This document shows, piece by piece, positions 53,209-64,000 of a DNA stretch of 64,000 nt (the first letter of the stretch is position 1; every line of letters begins with the position of its first letter). A program made the translations under genes and the position numbers. The stretch covers positions 36,719,554 to 36,783,553 of the forward strand of contig OX485803.1 in NCBI GenBank assembly GCA_950295325.1, given 5' to 3'. A model generated the notes under the pieces. The model saw only the letters and a program-made list of their open reading frames with translations. It was not told where the DNA came from and made no database searches. The stretch is from Polytrichum commune (Eukaryota; Streptophyta; Polytrichopsida; Polytrichales; Polytrichaceae).

Positions 53209-53992
53209 CACTACTACAAAACACGTCTTTTACAACTGGGTTTTTTAACTCCTATGAGTGAAAAAATCCAGACTTTACTAACGTGGAAAACGACCAGTCG
53301 CTCCGGACAAGCAGTAAAGGAATATCGGACAGGATGTTCCCAATGGATACGTTCCCAATGGCAGTGAAGTTGGACTAGCCCCGCATGCTTTACTTCATAG
53401 AGTCATGTCCTATTTCACTATGTTTTGGCAATATAAGTAAGATACGACACACGTCAATATAACTCATCGAAGAGATATAATGTCACTGCCACTAGTCATG
53501 GTCGGGTTTTTTTACTTCACTACACAGAGTAATACAAAGTAAAATACATATACATACATTCCAAATTACTAGTGAACCATAATAACGTGGTTGAAACAAA
53601 TATGTAACCACGTGGCTAAGATTAATTGAATTAATTTTCACACATTACTTATTCCAGTAATCGCGGACAACCAAGTGGGTAGTGAATAACGTTGCGTAGT
53701 TAGCATCTTTGACTTTTGGTAGTAAATATATACAACAACTGCATAATTTCTTACTCCACGTCGTCATGTGAACTTCACTGGCTGGAGTGATATTTACCTC
53801 AAGCAGTGGTCTATGGCCTACGTTGTTAGGTCATGTGGTTCACGGATGTCTTTTTTGTGTATTACTACCAGTGAAGTATTCATGTCCTTGCCAAGTGTCT
53901 GTGTAACTGTACGTAGTAAGTGTCTGTGATTACCAAGAGTGAATACATATTTAGATGGCATATATTTGTTACTTAAAGTCGTGATATCTATA

Positions 53993-54836
53993 GGGGATCG
54001 TTATTTCCACACCTTTTTTGGCTAAATTCACACCTTTTTGCCGGTTCGGTTGCTGTGTCACTGAGGCGCTATATATGAGATTCTTCATGGTGCATCCGGA
54101 CCGTTGATCCACCAAGGCCCATCCAAGCGCCTCAATGATCCTAGGTGGCGGTGGGGTGGGGGCGGGGGTGGTGCTTGCCACCAAGGCGGGGTGGGGCCGT
54201 GGGCCTCATGTCTTTTTTGGGGAGGCCGGATTTAGGGTGGTGTCGGATCATTATTGACACCATAATAATCTTCACTTTGATAATGACTAAGATATTCATA
54301 TGAGCTCCTAAATTTTGATTTGGATTTGCTAACCATCTCGTACTAACCTACTTGTTTCATATCATGCCATAAGTAGGCTAGTTTGAAAATTAACCATTTA
54401 AGACCCATTTACATTAACGGGTACGAGTTCCCATCAATTCTGGGACAAGTTATTTAGTAAGTAGAGTAAGGGTAACCAACTAGTCATTTAGCAAGTAGAG
54501 TAAGGCTAACCAACTAGTTATTTAGTAAGTAGAGTAAGGGTAACCAACTAGTTATATAATAAGTAGGCCTAGCCACTGGGCCCGACAACACCCTAAATCC
54601 GGCCTCCAAAAAAAAGACATGAGGCCCACGGCCCAACCCCGCCTTGGTGGCAAGCACCACCCCCGCCCCCCACCCCACTGCCACCTAGGATCATTGAGGC
54701 GCTTGGATGGGCCTTGGTGGATCAACGGTCCGGATGCACCATGAAGAATCTCATATATAGCGCCTCAGTGACACGGCAACCGAACCGGCAAAAATATGTG
54801 AAACTAGCCAAAAAAGGTGTGGAAATAGCGATCCCC
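53993..54836. mobile_element. MULE-like foldback MITE nested in the CACTA element
   Basis: An 844-bp element flanked by the perfect 8-bp repeat TATCTATA (53985-53992 and 54837-54844). Two arms of about 254 bp (53993-54246 and 54582-54836) are inverted copies with few differences; ends GGGGATCGTTATTTCCACACC versus GGGGATCGCTATTTCCACACC. The 335-bp spacer holds a tandem repeat. Long arms and a G start suggest a Mutator-type element; an 8-bp duplication is at the short end for that group. The arms are GC-rich compared with the spacer. Confidence 0.92.
54437..54563. repeat. 34-bp tandem repeat, about 4 copies, in the MITE spacer
   Basis: The unit reads TAACCAACTAGTTATTTAG followed by TAAGTAGAGTAAGGG. 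Copies differ by one to four bases; the last is cut short. Confidence 0.85.
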
Positions 54837-55225
54837 TATCTATATTACTATGTAACGTAATGTAGATAACAAACTCTAGTATTTTGTGTTCGTTGTGAGG
54901 TTATGTGGTCTTCACATGTCTTTAATGTATATTACTGGTACTACAGTGAATATCGACTGTGCTAAGTGCCGTGATTAGGATGCAACTGTGCGCATTTACA
55001 GCAACTAGTAACATTGGGCTAACTCAACATAGTCATAAATTTGTGACATGTACCAAATGTCGCAATTGCCAAATGTCGCCATTACCAAATGTAGCCATTG
55101 CTAAAAACCAAATCATATTTATCCAATATTGTGTCATGAATGTTTCACAATTTGGTTCTAACAATATTAAACACTGAACTCCAAATGTCTGCAAATCAAC
55201 CTAGGTCTACAAATCCACTCCACAT

Positions 55226-55860
55226 TCACGTAGCCGCACATGGCTTTACATATTCGCTTGACCAAAGAATGTAATGGCCCTTCGCTTTGCCAATAGTAGT
55301 CATTGGAGGGTCGTCTCCACTGAGAGGTTCAAACAAAGGATAGCCGTCTTCAAGTGACTCCGTGATGGCCAATGATACATAGCCATTGCCAATCACCTTC
55401 CCGTGCAACATCCCACCTGCTATATGCTGAATAACACCCTTCCCAACGAACTTCGCCTTCGACTCCTCCGAATCATACCCACACAAGTAAACCTCGTCCC
55501 CCTTAGTCTGCACAAATGCCACGATTATTTCAGCCAAATTAAATAAACAAATTGCTTCTTAAATCCATAATGAAGTAGACACTTGAATTAATGTGCTTAC
55601 TTGCACTTAGTTACTAGTCTTAAGTAGTTGGACCGAATGCTCACCAAATCATGAATAGGGTGGGTCTTCTTTGGAGCCTTCGTGCCAAGGGGAGGTTTGT
55701 CTCTCCTACGCTTATTCGCCATTTCTTTCTCTCCTTCTTTGTCCGTTTTCTTCAAGCCCTTTTTTAATAGGCTGCCCCTGGATTTCTCTACAATGTGCAA
55801 TATGGTCCGGGAGAGTGGAGAGTTAGACAAATGAACCGGTTGAGTTTCAGTAATGTCCAA
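55226..55860 (-). pseudogene. CACTA transposase-related C-terminal exons
   Basis: Minus strand. The first exon (from 55860) has a basic segment with KKTDKEGEKEMANKRRRDK and ends ...THPIHDL at a GTGAGC donor (about 55648). The second begins after a TTTGTGCAG acceptor near 55512 with TKGDEVYLCGYDSEE and ends ...WSSEYVKPCAAT at 55226. The pattern G-valine box, GNGYVSLAI, DGYPLFEP, TTIGKAKGHYILWSS fits the C-terminal domain of plant Ptta/En/Spm-type proteins, where a variable-pattern V-L-G-x-E-Y stretch is followed by T-I-x-x-A-x-G-x-x-I-x-W-P. The assignment is by pattern and moderately sure. The rest of the gene was not found. Confidence 0.6.
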
Positions 55861-56199
55861 TGATACATAGCCAATGATACATAGCCATTGCCAATCACAC
55901 TAACTTCATGTTCACTTTGCTAAGTGTCATGTTTATAATGCAAATGATTGCGTTTACTGCAACTAGTCACATGAGGATGACTCAATAAGGTCATATGCTT
56001 GTGGCATGCACCATATATTTCCACTTATCATACAAAATACAGTCACCTATAAAATGCAGTCACACAAACATGGTAATAATGTTAAAAAACCAAATCATAT
56101 TTATACAATAGTATATCATGAATGTTTCACAAATCGCTACTAACAATGGTAAGCACTAAACTCCAAAGGGGTCAATATCTAAAAATCAACATAGGTCTA

Positions 56200-56425
56200 C
56201 AAATCCACTCCACACTCACGTATCCGCACACAACCTTACCCAGTCACCTGCCCAAAGAATGAAATGGCCCTTTGCTTGGCCAATTGTAACCTCTCCTTCG
56301 TGGCAATGGGAGGTTTATCACCCCGACGATTATCCATCAATTTTTTGTCTCCTTCTTTCTCCATTTTCTTCGAGCCATTTTTTGATGGGCTAGACCTCAA
56401 TTTCTCTGCAATGTTTATTCAACCA
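56200..56425 (-). repeat. Partial duplicate of the CACTA exon region
   Basis: AAATCCACTCCACACTCACG through CCAAAGAATGAAATGGCCC and GGGAGGTTTATCACC to AATTTCTCTGCAATG aligns with pieces of 55205-55270 and 55690-55800; the sequence between those pieces is missing here. The preceding 300 bp (55890-56190) also repeats 54930-55200. This is a tandem duplication followed by internal deletion. Confidence 0.75.
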
Positions 56426-56939
56426 TTTTAGCCTTACATTGATTAATGCATTGTAAACTAATGTAGAGAAGGACATTAATGTTACTTCTACCGAACATGG
56501 CCGAAAGTTTTAGAATTTCCTAGTTTTAGAATTTCCTACAGCTGGTTCTTAGTATGCACCACTTCTTACATAAATGTATATCTCTTGAAATCCATCTCTA
56601 ATGTCTAAACACTCCACGGCTTTATGGCTATCACATTACTGCTTCTAGTAATATATGATAACTATGTTGCAGGTCAATAACTATATGTAGTAAGCGTCAG
56701 TGACTACGGGTAGTAAAAAAATACGACAATGGCCATTATTACATACTGGCTACAGTGAGACTTCACCATGTGGAGTTATGTTTATATAAAAATATAACTT
56801 AGCATAAACACTCAGAATAATGCAACCCCCCTTCGTGAGAACGTAACCTTTCTGCAGCATTGCACCGGCCTCCAAAGTTAATTTCTCGTCTTCACTCAGA
56901 CGTATACGCTTTGATTTAGGTCCCCTCTTTCACACACAC

Positions 56940-57500
56940 ACACATTTTCATTCATACAAATATACACATACCTTTGTCAATGCATTTGGTGAAGACATTA
57001 GGTTACACATTTCAAACCCTAACATTTGGATTATATCTCATATCCACACTAACAATCTTATCATTACACTCACATATATATTTACACACATACACATACA
57101 TATTTTCATTCATACAAATATACACATATCTTTGTCAATACATTTGGTGAAGACATTAGGATACACATTCCAAACCCTAACCTTTGGATTATTTCTCATA
57201 TCCACATTAACATTCTTATATTACACTCACACATATATTCACACACACACACACATTTCCATTCACACAAATATATAAACATACCTTTGTCATTGGATTT
57301 GGTGAAGACATGGGGTTGCATACGTCAAGTTCCTCACTTTTGATTTATCTCTTATATTCACACTAGCACTCTCATAGTCATACACACATTCTCATTTATT
57401 TCCTCACACATTTATGGTAAACCCTAATATTGCAAATATTGGGATCCACACTCTAAGTTCCTCACTTTTGGCGTGTCTCTCATATCCACACTTACACTTG
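56940..57500. repeat. ~155-bp tandem array, 3 clear units plus a worn fourth
   Basis: A landmark CATTCATACAAATATACACAT recurs at about 56950, 57107 and 57260. It is followed by CCTTTGTCAATGCATTTGG, TGAAGACATTAGG, CAAACCCTAAC and CTCATATCCACACTAAC. Short CACACACA tracts join the units. Confidence 0.85.
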
Positions 57501-59640
57501 TTGAGTAACAACATTATAAGAGAGAAAAGATGCACAATGGAGAAGCCAACGACAATATACATCACCAAGAGGAGAAAAGAATCACCACCGAAATGAAGAA
57601 TGAGCACCGAAGACAAGAGGAACTCGGAGAGCCCTCGGCCACGGTTTTAGGCCCCCTTTCCATGGATATACAAGGAAGTCGCGCGGTTATAGGGCCCCTT
57701 ACCCACGGCAATGGGTCCCCAGCGGCCTAGTGAAGGAAACTTAGAACTTAAAGATAAAAGATCACTATGTAAGTATGAAATGTCTTATATGAGAAATATA
57801 TAGGAGTATATAGGGATATTAGAAAGTATATAGGACTAGGATTACATTCCATTAGAATGAGTATACGAGATTTTGTCCAATGACAATTATGAAAGAAGAA
57901 TATTTAAGCAATTACAAGGAGTATATAAGTATTAAGGAATATATAGCAATATGGTACATTCTACTAGTATGATCATTGGAATTTAAATCAATCAATATGA
58001 AGATTTCATGGATTCTCAAAAAGGATTTGGAATGCAGTCACGACAAAGATATAGTGGAATCTTAGAAAGACGAACATTAGAGTGGTAAAACGGTTATAAC
58101 CGTTTATAATAGATATCATCTACCTATGTCGGAGATAGGTAGTTATCTAGGAAAGTGGAGTTAACAACCATTTTAAATATAGATTTTGGGTTAGGAAGAA
58201 AATACTATATAAAGGAAACATTTTTAAGGGACTACACCTCATTTTCAATACGACGAAGTTATCTTAAATTTGAGTGTCAAAAACACTTGAGTTCCTTTTG
58301 TATCTCTCCCCTCGGAGTACTTTTCCAATATACTATCTTTTCCACATATATGTGTGATCTATCTCTCTCTCTCAATTGGACTTACAAGTTGTTAAGCGGT
58401 ACTTGGAACTTAAGTGATTAAGCAACCGAGAGAAGAGTAGACTCTTTTGAGCAAAAACTTAAAAAATTAGTGTGTGAGGGTGAGAACAAAGCGCTCAAGG
58501 ATATTCGGATAATCAATGGAACTTTGAGAGATGCTGTTATAATGAAACAAACGTCAATTCATACAACGTGAATGAAGGAAACAAGATTGTCTCTTAAAAG
58601 TGGAAGTTATCATTGAACTCCTCAATAGGGAATTATCCAAATATAAAGTGATAGAGTGATTAAGATTGAGTTGATAAAACTTGCATGCATATTTCAATTA
58701 AATTGAGAGTAAGACTTCTTAAATATTACTAAGAAAGAGATACAATTAATTGAGAGAAACTTCTTAATATAAACTACCTATATATATTATGTGACTTATG
58801 GATGATAGTTGAACTTACTCATATTCAATTCTTTAAGTAAATTGTAAGGATAGTAACAAAGATTTTATTGATACTAACAAAGATTGATTGATTTACTACT
58901 CACAACAATTGTTATTGAAACTTCTTACCTTTAAGATTCTTGTGAGTTGTTGGATGTCATTACAAGTGAAAGATTAACTATCAAAGAGAAGAGTTCTCTC
59001 TCTTGAGCAAAATTCAAGAGAGTTATAATTACTCTCGTCATCAAGAAACACTTTGAAGTAAAAACGTGACATTGCAAAACAATCAATGGTGTTTTGGATA
59101 TAAGGTTATAACCACTGTATGTTACACATATCAAAGTTACAATACTATAAGTAGTAACACTTGAGCTTAAAAAGGAAGATTCAATAACACAATATCTTTC
59201 TTATTATTATAAGTTATGGAGCAATATTATAAAGTATGTGATTAACGTTTATGAACTACGAACTTAACTCCTTGAAGACTTATATAACCTATTGAAAATT
59301 ATATTGTTATCAACGATATTGTTATACCTCTTGAAACCTTCTCTAATCTAATTATTCTTATTATCAATGATGCCTTACATTGAGAGTGAGAATATATGAT
59401 AATGAGAATGTGTTCACTCCAATAATTATATTCATATCACAAGGAGAAGAGAGAGATTACTAATTCAAGACCGAGCATATTAATGAGACACGGTAGTTCT
59501 CAAGCGAATATAAATTTACATGATGTCTCATCGTGAGTCTTCTTAGCTAATTACAAAGGAACGACCCACGGCGTCCATCAACACTTCCATTCTCACACTC
59601 ACAACTACATTTTCACTCCTACCCACATACACATTCTTAC
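57501..59640. other. AT-rich interior of the CACTA element, no gene
   Basis: A 66-residue plus-strand frame at 57530-57730 has no recognised domain. TATATAAAGG at about 58206 is a TATA-like motif with no gene behind it. The 9-bp string ACCCACGGC occurs at 57701-57709 and 59564-59572, bounding a block of about 1.85 kb without terminal repeats. Beyond 59575 CACTCACA-type simple repeats resume. Confidence 0.4.
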
Positions 59641-60444
59641 ACTAACACACACATTGTCACATATTCTCATTCACATTCTCACACTCTCATACTCACACAC
59701 ATACATTGTCATTCACACTCTCACACTCATACACACTAACGGGTCATTTTTTGTGAGTATTTTGTCTAAAACCCTGAAACACATGACAATTGGACTTAAC
59801 ATTCTCTCCATGTGGACCACTTCACTACCCACAGTCATGCACGTTCTACTGGACGTTCCCAAACACGTTTACAAGAGCGTTCCCAACTGAATTGTTGTCC
59901 CACTTCACTACTATGACTCCGCAAAGTTAATTCGGACATCAAATGAGCCCATGTGGATTTCTATAATTCCTCCAATCATTGTTTATAGTAGTAAAAGACA
60001 TGTAGTGAAGTAGGTGTTGGAATAAAAGACGTATTTTGTAGTAGTGGTGCACAAAATCCAAGAAAGGTTTGGTTGTAAGTATAATAAATAGACATGAATT
60101 GGCATGAGCAAAGTGGACAACTGCAGTTGTAGTCTTTCCACTACAAGGAAATGGGTGTATAATTGACAAAAATGTGACACTAAAATGTCCGAAGTGACAA
60201 AATCAGCTCAAAGCTATGAGTTTTTGTCAATTCGGACATTATTCAAAATTTGTGTCAATTTTCTGTCATCAGATTTATATATTTCACGTTTAACTTATTC
60301 CCTTCACCTGAGCATGTGTCTCATATTTATTAACAACAAAAGGTGTTACAAAAGGTGTTACAAAAGGTTTTTAATTATTGTAATTACTAGTATAAGTAAT
60401 TAATATAATTAATGTATTTACTATAATTAATGTAATAACTAATT

Positions 60445-60785
60445 TAATTAATTAATGTAAATACTGAAATTACCAATTTAAGTAAATACTGAAATTACCC
60501 TTTTGAGTAAATACTGAAATTACCAATTTAACTAAATACTGAAATTTGTTAATTTAAGTAAATATTGAAATTTTCTAATTTAGGTAAATACTGAAATTTG
60601 CTAATTTAAGTAAATATTGAAATTTTCTAATTTAGGTAAATACTGAAATTTGCTAATTTAAGTAAATATTGAAATTTTCTAATTTAGGTAAATACTGAAA
60701 TTTGCTAATTTAAGTAAATATTGAAATTTTCTAATTTAAGTAAATACTGAAATTTTCTATTTTCAGTAAAATACTGAAATTATTG
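60445..60785. repeat. 26-bp tandem repeat with 52-bp higher-order unit
   Basis: Units GTAAATACTGAAATTTGCTA-ATTTAA and GTAAATATTGAAATTTTCTA-ATTTAG alternate, giving a 52-bp dimer repeated about three times between 60560 and 60760, with more diverged monomers on both sides. Confidence 0.88.
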
Positions 60786-61012
60786 TAATTAATATAGTTA
60801 AAATAATTACAATAATTACTGTAATAATGTTTAGGAGTATTTTTGTAAATTGTTTTTTAATACAAATACAATACGTACTAATTAAAAACAGTAAATACAT
60901 TAATTCTATGCTTGTTTTTACTTTCACTAATTAAAAAAAATATATACATAAGTTTATAAGTCTTATGGCTTCTTCATACAAAACTCTTACATACTTGGCC
61001 TATATCATGTAA

Positions 61013-61217
61013 TGAGCGGTGGCTTAGTGGCTAAGGCCTTCACACTATAGCCAAAAGGTTCAAGGTTCGATCCCCTTGACCCCTCACCCTTGGCTTCGCC
61101 TAGGGCAGGTAGGTGGCTTTGTCCATTAGCCTAGGTTAGGTGATGTGGCCCTTCGCCCTTAGATCTATGTGAGTAGGCCCCGAATGCGAGGGTGGATTAC
61201 TAATTTAGGATTTTTTT
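61013..61217 (+). mobile_element. tRNA-derived SINE inside the short CACTA element
   Basis: Internal RNA polymerase III promoter: A box TGGCTTAGTGG (61020-61030) and B box GGTTCGATCCC (61064-61074) at tRNA-like spacing, then about 130 bp of tRNA-unrelated body and a final run of seven T (61211-61217). The head is tRNA-like but has no cloverleaf-grade acceptor stem, so it is not a tRNA gene. No target duplication was found. Confidence 0.82.
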
Positions 61218-61465
61218 ACTAGTATAACTTGGACATTAAACCACATTACCATGGGTAAATGACGAGATAAAGAGAATCCAACATCGCAAGGGGGCCGGAG
61301 TAAATGGAATCCTACGTGTATAATTGTCCCAGATGACAAAGAAATTGACAGAACTCTGTTAATTGTATGACCGAATCAAGGTGCCCTATATGACACCCAA
61401 ATTAACAGAATTTCGTCACATTTTTGTCAAATAGGTCATATAAACTCTTGTAGTGTTCATACTAA

Positions 61466-62066
61466 GGGCCACTTCACACATGAGCCAAGAGCCGTGACCT
61501 TGTAATGATGAGGACCCTTGACTCTCATCCAAAGGTCGTACCATGGATGTTGAGAAAGCCATTTTATGTAGTCTTGGGCCTTCAAGCATAGTGTGAAGTG
61601 AGAATGAACCATGTTGCGGGACCATTGCATATTTTGTTGGCGGACAAAGAGGGGAGGATTTGGTTTAATATAATATGTCTTCAAGTTTATCAATTTAAGA
61701 TAATTACTTGGTGGTGTTTGTCTGTCCTGGAATCTGTCTTGGAATTTATTCTAAAATCTACCATGCAGTCTGTCTTGAAATCTGTCCTGCTAGAAAAAAT
61801 ATTAAAAAAATCATGGTCTCCCGGAATTTGCGTCAAGCCCACCTCTTGGAGGCGGGTCTGACGCAAATTCCGGTAGACCATGCACCCTTATCCACAACCA
61901 GCCATGTAGATCCATGTAGACTTTTCATCCACGAACTTTTCTTTGGGCCTTTAGGCCTTCACCTCCTAGTGTGAAGTGAACTTGGATGGTCTCCGCCTTT
62001 TTCGACCAATGAGAGCTCTTACATTGCCATGGTCAAGGGCCTTCAGCCTTGTGTGTGAAGTGGCCC
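61466..62066. mobile_element. Harbinger-like element H, copy 4 (diverged subfamily)
   Basis: A 601-bp element flanked by TAA on both sides (61463-61465 and 62067-62069). Ends GGGCCACTTCACACATGAG and, on the complement, GGGCCACTTCACACACAAG. It keeps TCCGCCTTTTTCGACCAATGAGAG-like and TAGTGTGAAGTGAACTTGG blocks of the family; the middle is unlike copies 1-3 and holds a long hairpin. Confidence 0.85.
61813..61881. repeat. 69-nt near-perfect hairpin in element H copy 4
   Basis: ATGGTCTCCCGGAATTTGCG (from 61813) pairs with CGCAAATTCCGGTAGACCAT (to 61881) with one mismatch over 23 pairs. The stem extends inward through AGCCCACCTC and GAGGCGGGTC around a TTG loop. In copies 1-3 the corresponding block occurs once, not as a palindrome. 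Confidence 0.9.
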
Positions 62067-64000
62067 TAAAGGAGAGAGCCTCGCGGTTCTACCGTTTCCT
62101 TGTTGTACCTAACTTTGGTATTGTGCTATGAATAAGTAGACTTGGTTCCATGTGGGGTCATTAGTTTGAGGATTTTCATATGTAATTATGAATTATATAG
62201 CAACGAGGATATGTGAGATGGGATAGTCCCAAAGGGCTACAACTACAAGAATAAGAATGGGGACTGTGTGCAGACTTCGGACAATCAAGATTGTCAATGA
62301 TGTTATTTTTATGTTAGCTAGGAATGGCATGTCTTTCATATTCCATTATTTATTCATTGTTTGTTCCATGCTTCTACTTTCTTCTAGACCTCACAATTAT
62401 AACCTTGGAGCCTATGAGAGAGAGAGAGAGATTTCAATAATGTGGCACCTATGATTAATTGTCTAAATATATAATAGGATACTGTTAAGAGGAGTCCACT
62501 GATTAGAAGTAGAACAACAATAAGGCTAATAATATTGAGATATTGTATTTATAGGCTCACATTTTAGAGAGCATCTACGATAACATATGTATATATATGT
62601 GTGTGTGTTGATATTGATATAGAGCCACTTTCTGGCTTGACAATGGTTGACAACCAATGATGTGATTGGTTTTCTTCTATAACTCAATGCAAAGGATACA
62701 AATATTTTCTCCCAAATACAAAAATGTTTCTTAGGCAATGCCCCTCTGGCTTGTGTCTTGCGTAGTGTTCCACAACATTGATTTAAAACGTTGCATTCTT
62801 ATGACCTAAACTCTTGTATTGCATGCGCTTGTGTATGTAAAATTCTTACAACATTGCTCCTCTTTTATGCATTAAAAAACTGCCCTTCTTGATCCTACCA
62901 CATGTGGTGAGGTTCACCTTTCCTCTATTTTTCATTGCCCCCCCCCCTCAAAATAAATCAAAATCAAAATCAAAATCAAAACATGTCAATGGTGTTGGGT
63001 GCACAATTACCGAGGCATAATTGCCCAGTTGAAGTCATGCATTGTGTTGGCATTGCCCCACCTTATGGTAATGACGGATGTTGGTGGGAACTCACAACTC
63101 TACATATAACTTTGGCAGTCATATCAAATTTGAAAACCTCATACTCAGCTGGAGTTGAGATGCAAAAGCTATAGGAGGTCAAATCGTAGATTCTTTGTCT
63201 CTTTAGGCGATCACGTAGAGCCTCCCAATTGTGTCAACAAATGAACCTAACATAATGATGTTTGTGTTTTGAGCACATGACCCAATCCCATTGCAACGCA
63301 TATTGTTGTGGTGTCCAATACCAAATACAATTGATGCATGCAATTCAGTTGCCCCGTGCTAATTTATCGACATTCCACATTATTTTGAATGTAAATCATA
63401 TGAAGTAACAAATACATGAACTATTTTTTAATATATGGTTGCTATGTGGATGAACAAACAAGATCATACTTTTTGTGATATGATTTTGACCCAAGTTAAT
63501 TTGCACAAGTATAGAGGCAACCTATTCGTGAAGACAACCTAATTGCACATATCGGTGTACAAGTCTTGCCATGTGCCACTCGAATATAGAGTGTTCAATC
63601 AAGAAGAGTGGCCACATCATCCAAGGCCCCACATACCCCTAGTATCATTCCTTGATTTCTTCGCACACCTAGAAGTTATCCAAAATTCGAGAACGCCTTG
63701 CATCCCCCACCTCAAATGAAAGCAAAGATCCATGAGATGGTGGACCTAAAGGATGAAAGATCAAAGTCCATGTAGCTTAGAATCCTTGGGCGAACCAATA
63801 CTTGCCTACAACTAAGCCACCTCCCCCCCCCAAAAAAAAAAAAAACACACACCACCACTAGAAAATGTGGTTTTAGAACACACTTCCCATTTGATACAGG
63901 CAATCATTACAACATTACCCATTTACATGTGTCATGTCTAATCTATAATTGTCATACATTGGAATAGACACACATAAATGGGGGTCATGAGAAGTGTATT
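62067..64000. other. Intergenic, no gene recognised
   Basis: (GA)n at about 62415-62431, (TG)n at about 62597-62608, a C run at 62940-62948 and a C/A run at 63823-63843. 63110-63200 and 63570-63650 carry pieces of the dispersed repeats seen near 46.7 and 47.1 kb. No coding sequence. Confidence 0.4.

Larger units (their letters stand above)
53209..60046. mobile_element. CACTA (En/Spm-type) transposon, 6838 bp, both ends present
   Basis: The left end CACTACTACAAAACACGTC is mirrored on the right as a GACGTATTTTGTAGTAGTG. Both sides are flanked by the 3-bp repeat GTG (53206-53208 and 60047-60049). Inside are a nested MULE-like MITE (53993-54836), a minus-strand transposase-related exon pair (55860-55226), a partial duplicate of it (about 56200-56425), a 155-bp tandem array (56940-57500) and about 2 kb of AT-rich non-coding sequence. 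The main DDE transposase region was not recognised, so it is non-autonomous as it stands. Confidence 0.92.
60139..61455. mobile_element. Short CACTA element, 1317 bp
   Basis: The left end CACTACAAGGAAATGGGTG and the right end closing in CTCTTGTAGTG are flanked by the 3-bp repeat TTC (60136-60138 and 61456-61458). TTGACAAAAATGTGAC near the left mirrors GTCACATTTTTGTCAA near the right, extending the inverted ends. Non-coding; it contains a tandem array and a SINE. Its terminal sequence differs from the 6.8-kb CACTA beyond CACTAC. Confidence 0.9.

Noticed and set aside
57704-59572. LTR or virus-derived block in the CACTA interior
   Set aside because: Only a TATA-like motif and a 9-bp direct repeat; no terminal repeats, primer site or coding relic supports it.
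61013-61075. tRNA gene
   Set aside because: A and B boxes are present, but no matching acceptor stem exists and a T-tailed body follows, so it is a SINE.

Overview
The window is nuclear DNA of a land plant. Two conserved single-copy-type plant genes sit near each other, introns carry ordinary GT-AG borders, and the rest is AT-rich, repeat-laden intergenic DNA. Low gene density (two host genes in 64 kb) and the many layered small transposons suggest a large genome. A seed-free plant or gymnosperm seems likelier to me than a flowering plant, but that is a guess from the look of the LINE and transposase relics, not a demonstration.

Host genes: a six-exon UMP synthase gene (orotate phosphoribosyltransferase fused to OMP decarboxylase) runs on the minus strand from 14710 to 9590 and predicts 480 aa. 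A divergently transcribed GLE1 mRNA-export factor gene follows on the plus strand (17158-19209, 683 aa, no intron in the coding part). Both have telobox-type AAACCCTA motifs just upstream. Pyrimidine synthesis and mRNA export share no direct pathway, so I see no functional unit beyond a divergent pair about 2.4 kb apart. UMPS intron 1 is almost filled by a tandem array of about eight units averaging 170 bp, and intron 5 holds a Harbinger-type MITE.

Mobile elements, left to right: a 395-bp MITE with its empty site at 29370 (502-896); a series of hAT MITEs with 8-bp target duplications (2124-2778, 8618-8837, 37784-38047, 38294-38523); a 913-bp TIR element (23379-24291); a decayed hAT transposase (27735-28240); an L1-like LINE on the minus strand (about 35040 to 32290); a hAT deletion derivative (36470-37423) nested inside a Harbinger-like element (35976-37444); more members of that Harbinger-like family (48172-48675, 51799-52277, 61466-62066); a larger TTA-flanked TIR element carrying two spliceable exons (49290-50635); a 6.8-kb CACTA element (53209-60046) holding a MULE-like foldback MITE; and a 1.3-kb CACTA element (60139-61455) holding a tRNA-derived SINE. 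Four 5'-truncated LINE tails ending in TCTA repeats are scattered through the window, three with clear target-site duplications.

No LTR retrotransposon, virus-like element, rRNA gene, intact tRNA gene, organellar insertion or bacterial-style system was recognised. The most interesting material is the transposon biology: nested insertions datable by empty sites, a MITE that grew an internal minisatellite with a G-quadruplex motif, a short open reading frame keeping only the hAT dimerisation domain, and a TIR element with a possible captured gene piece.
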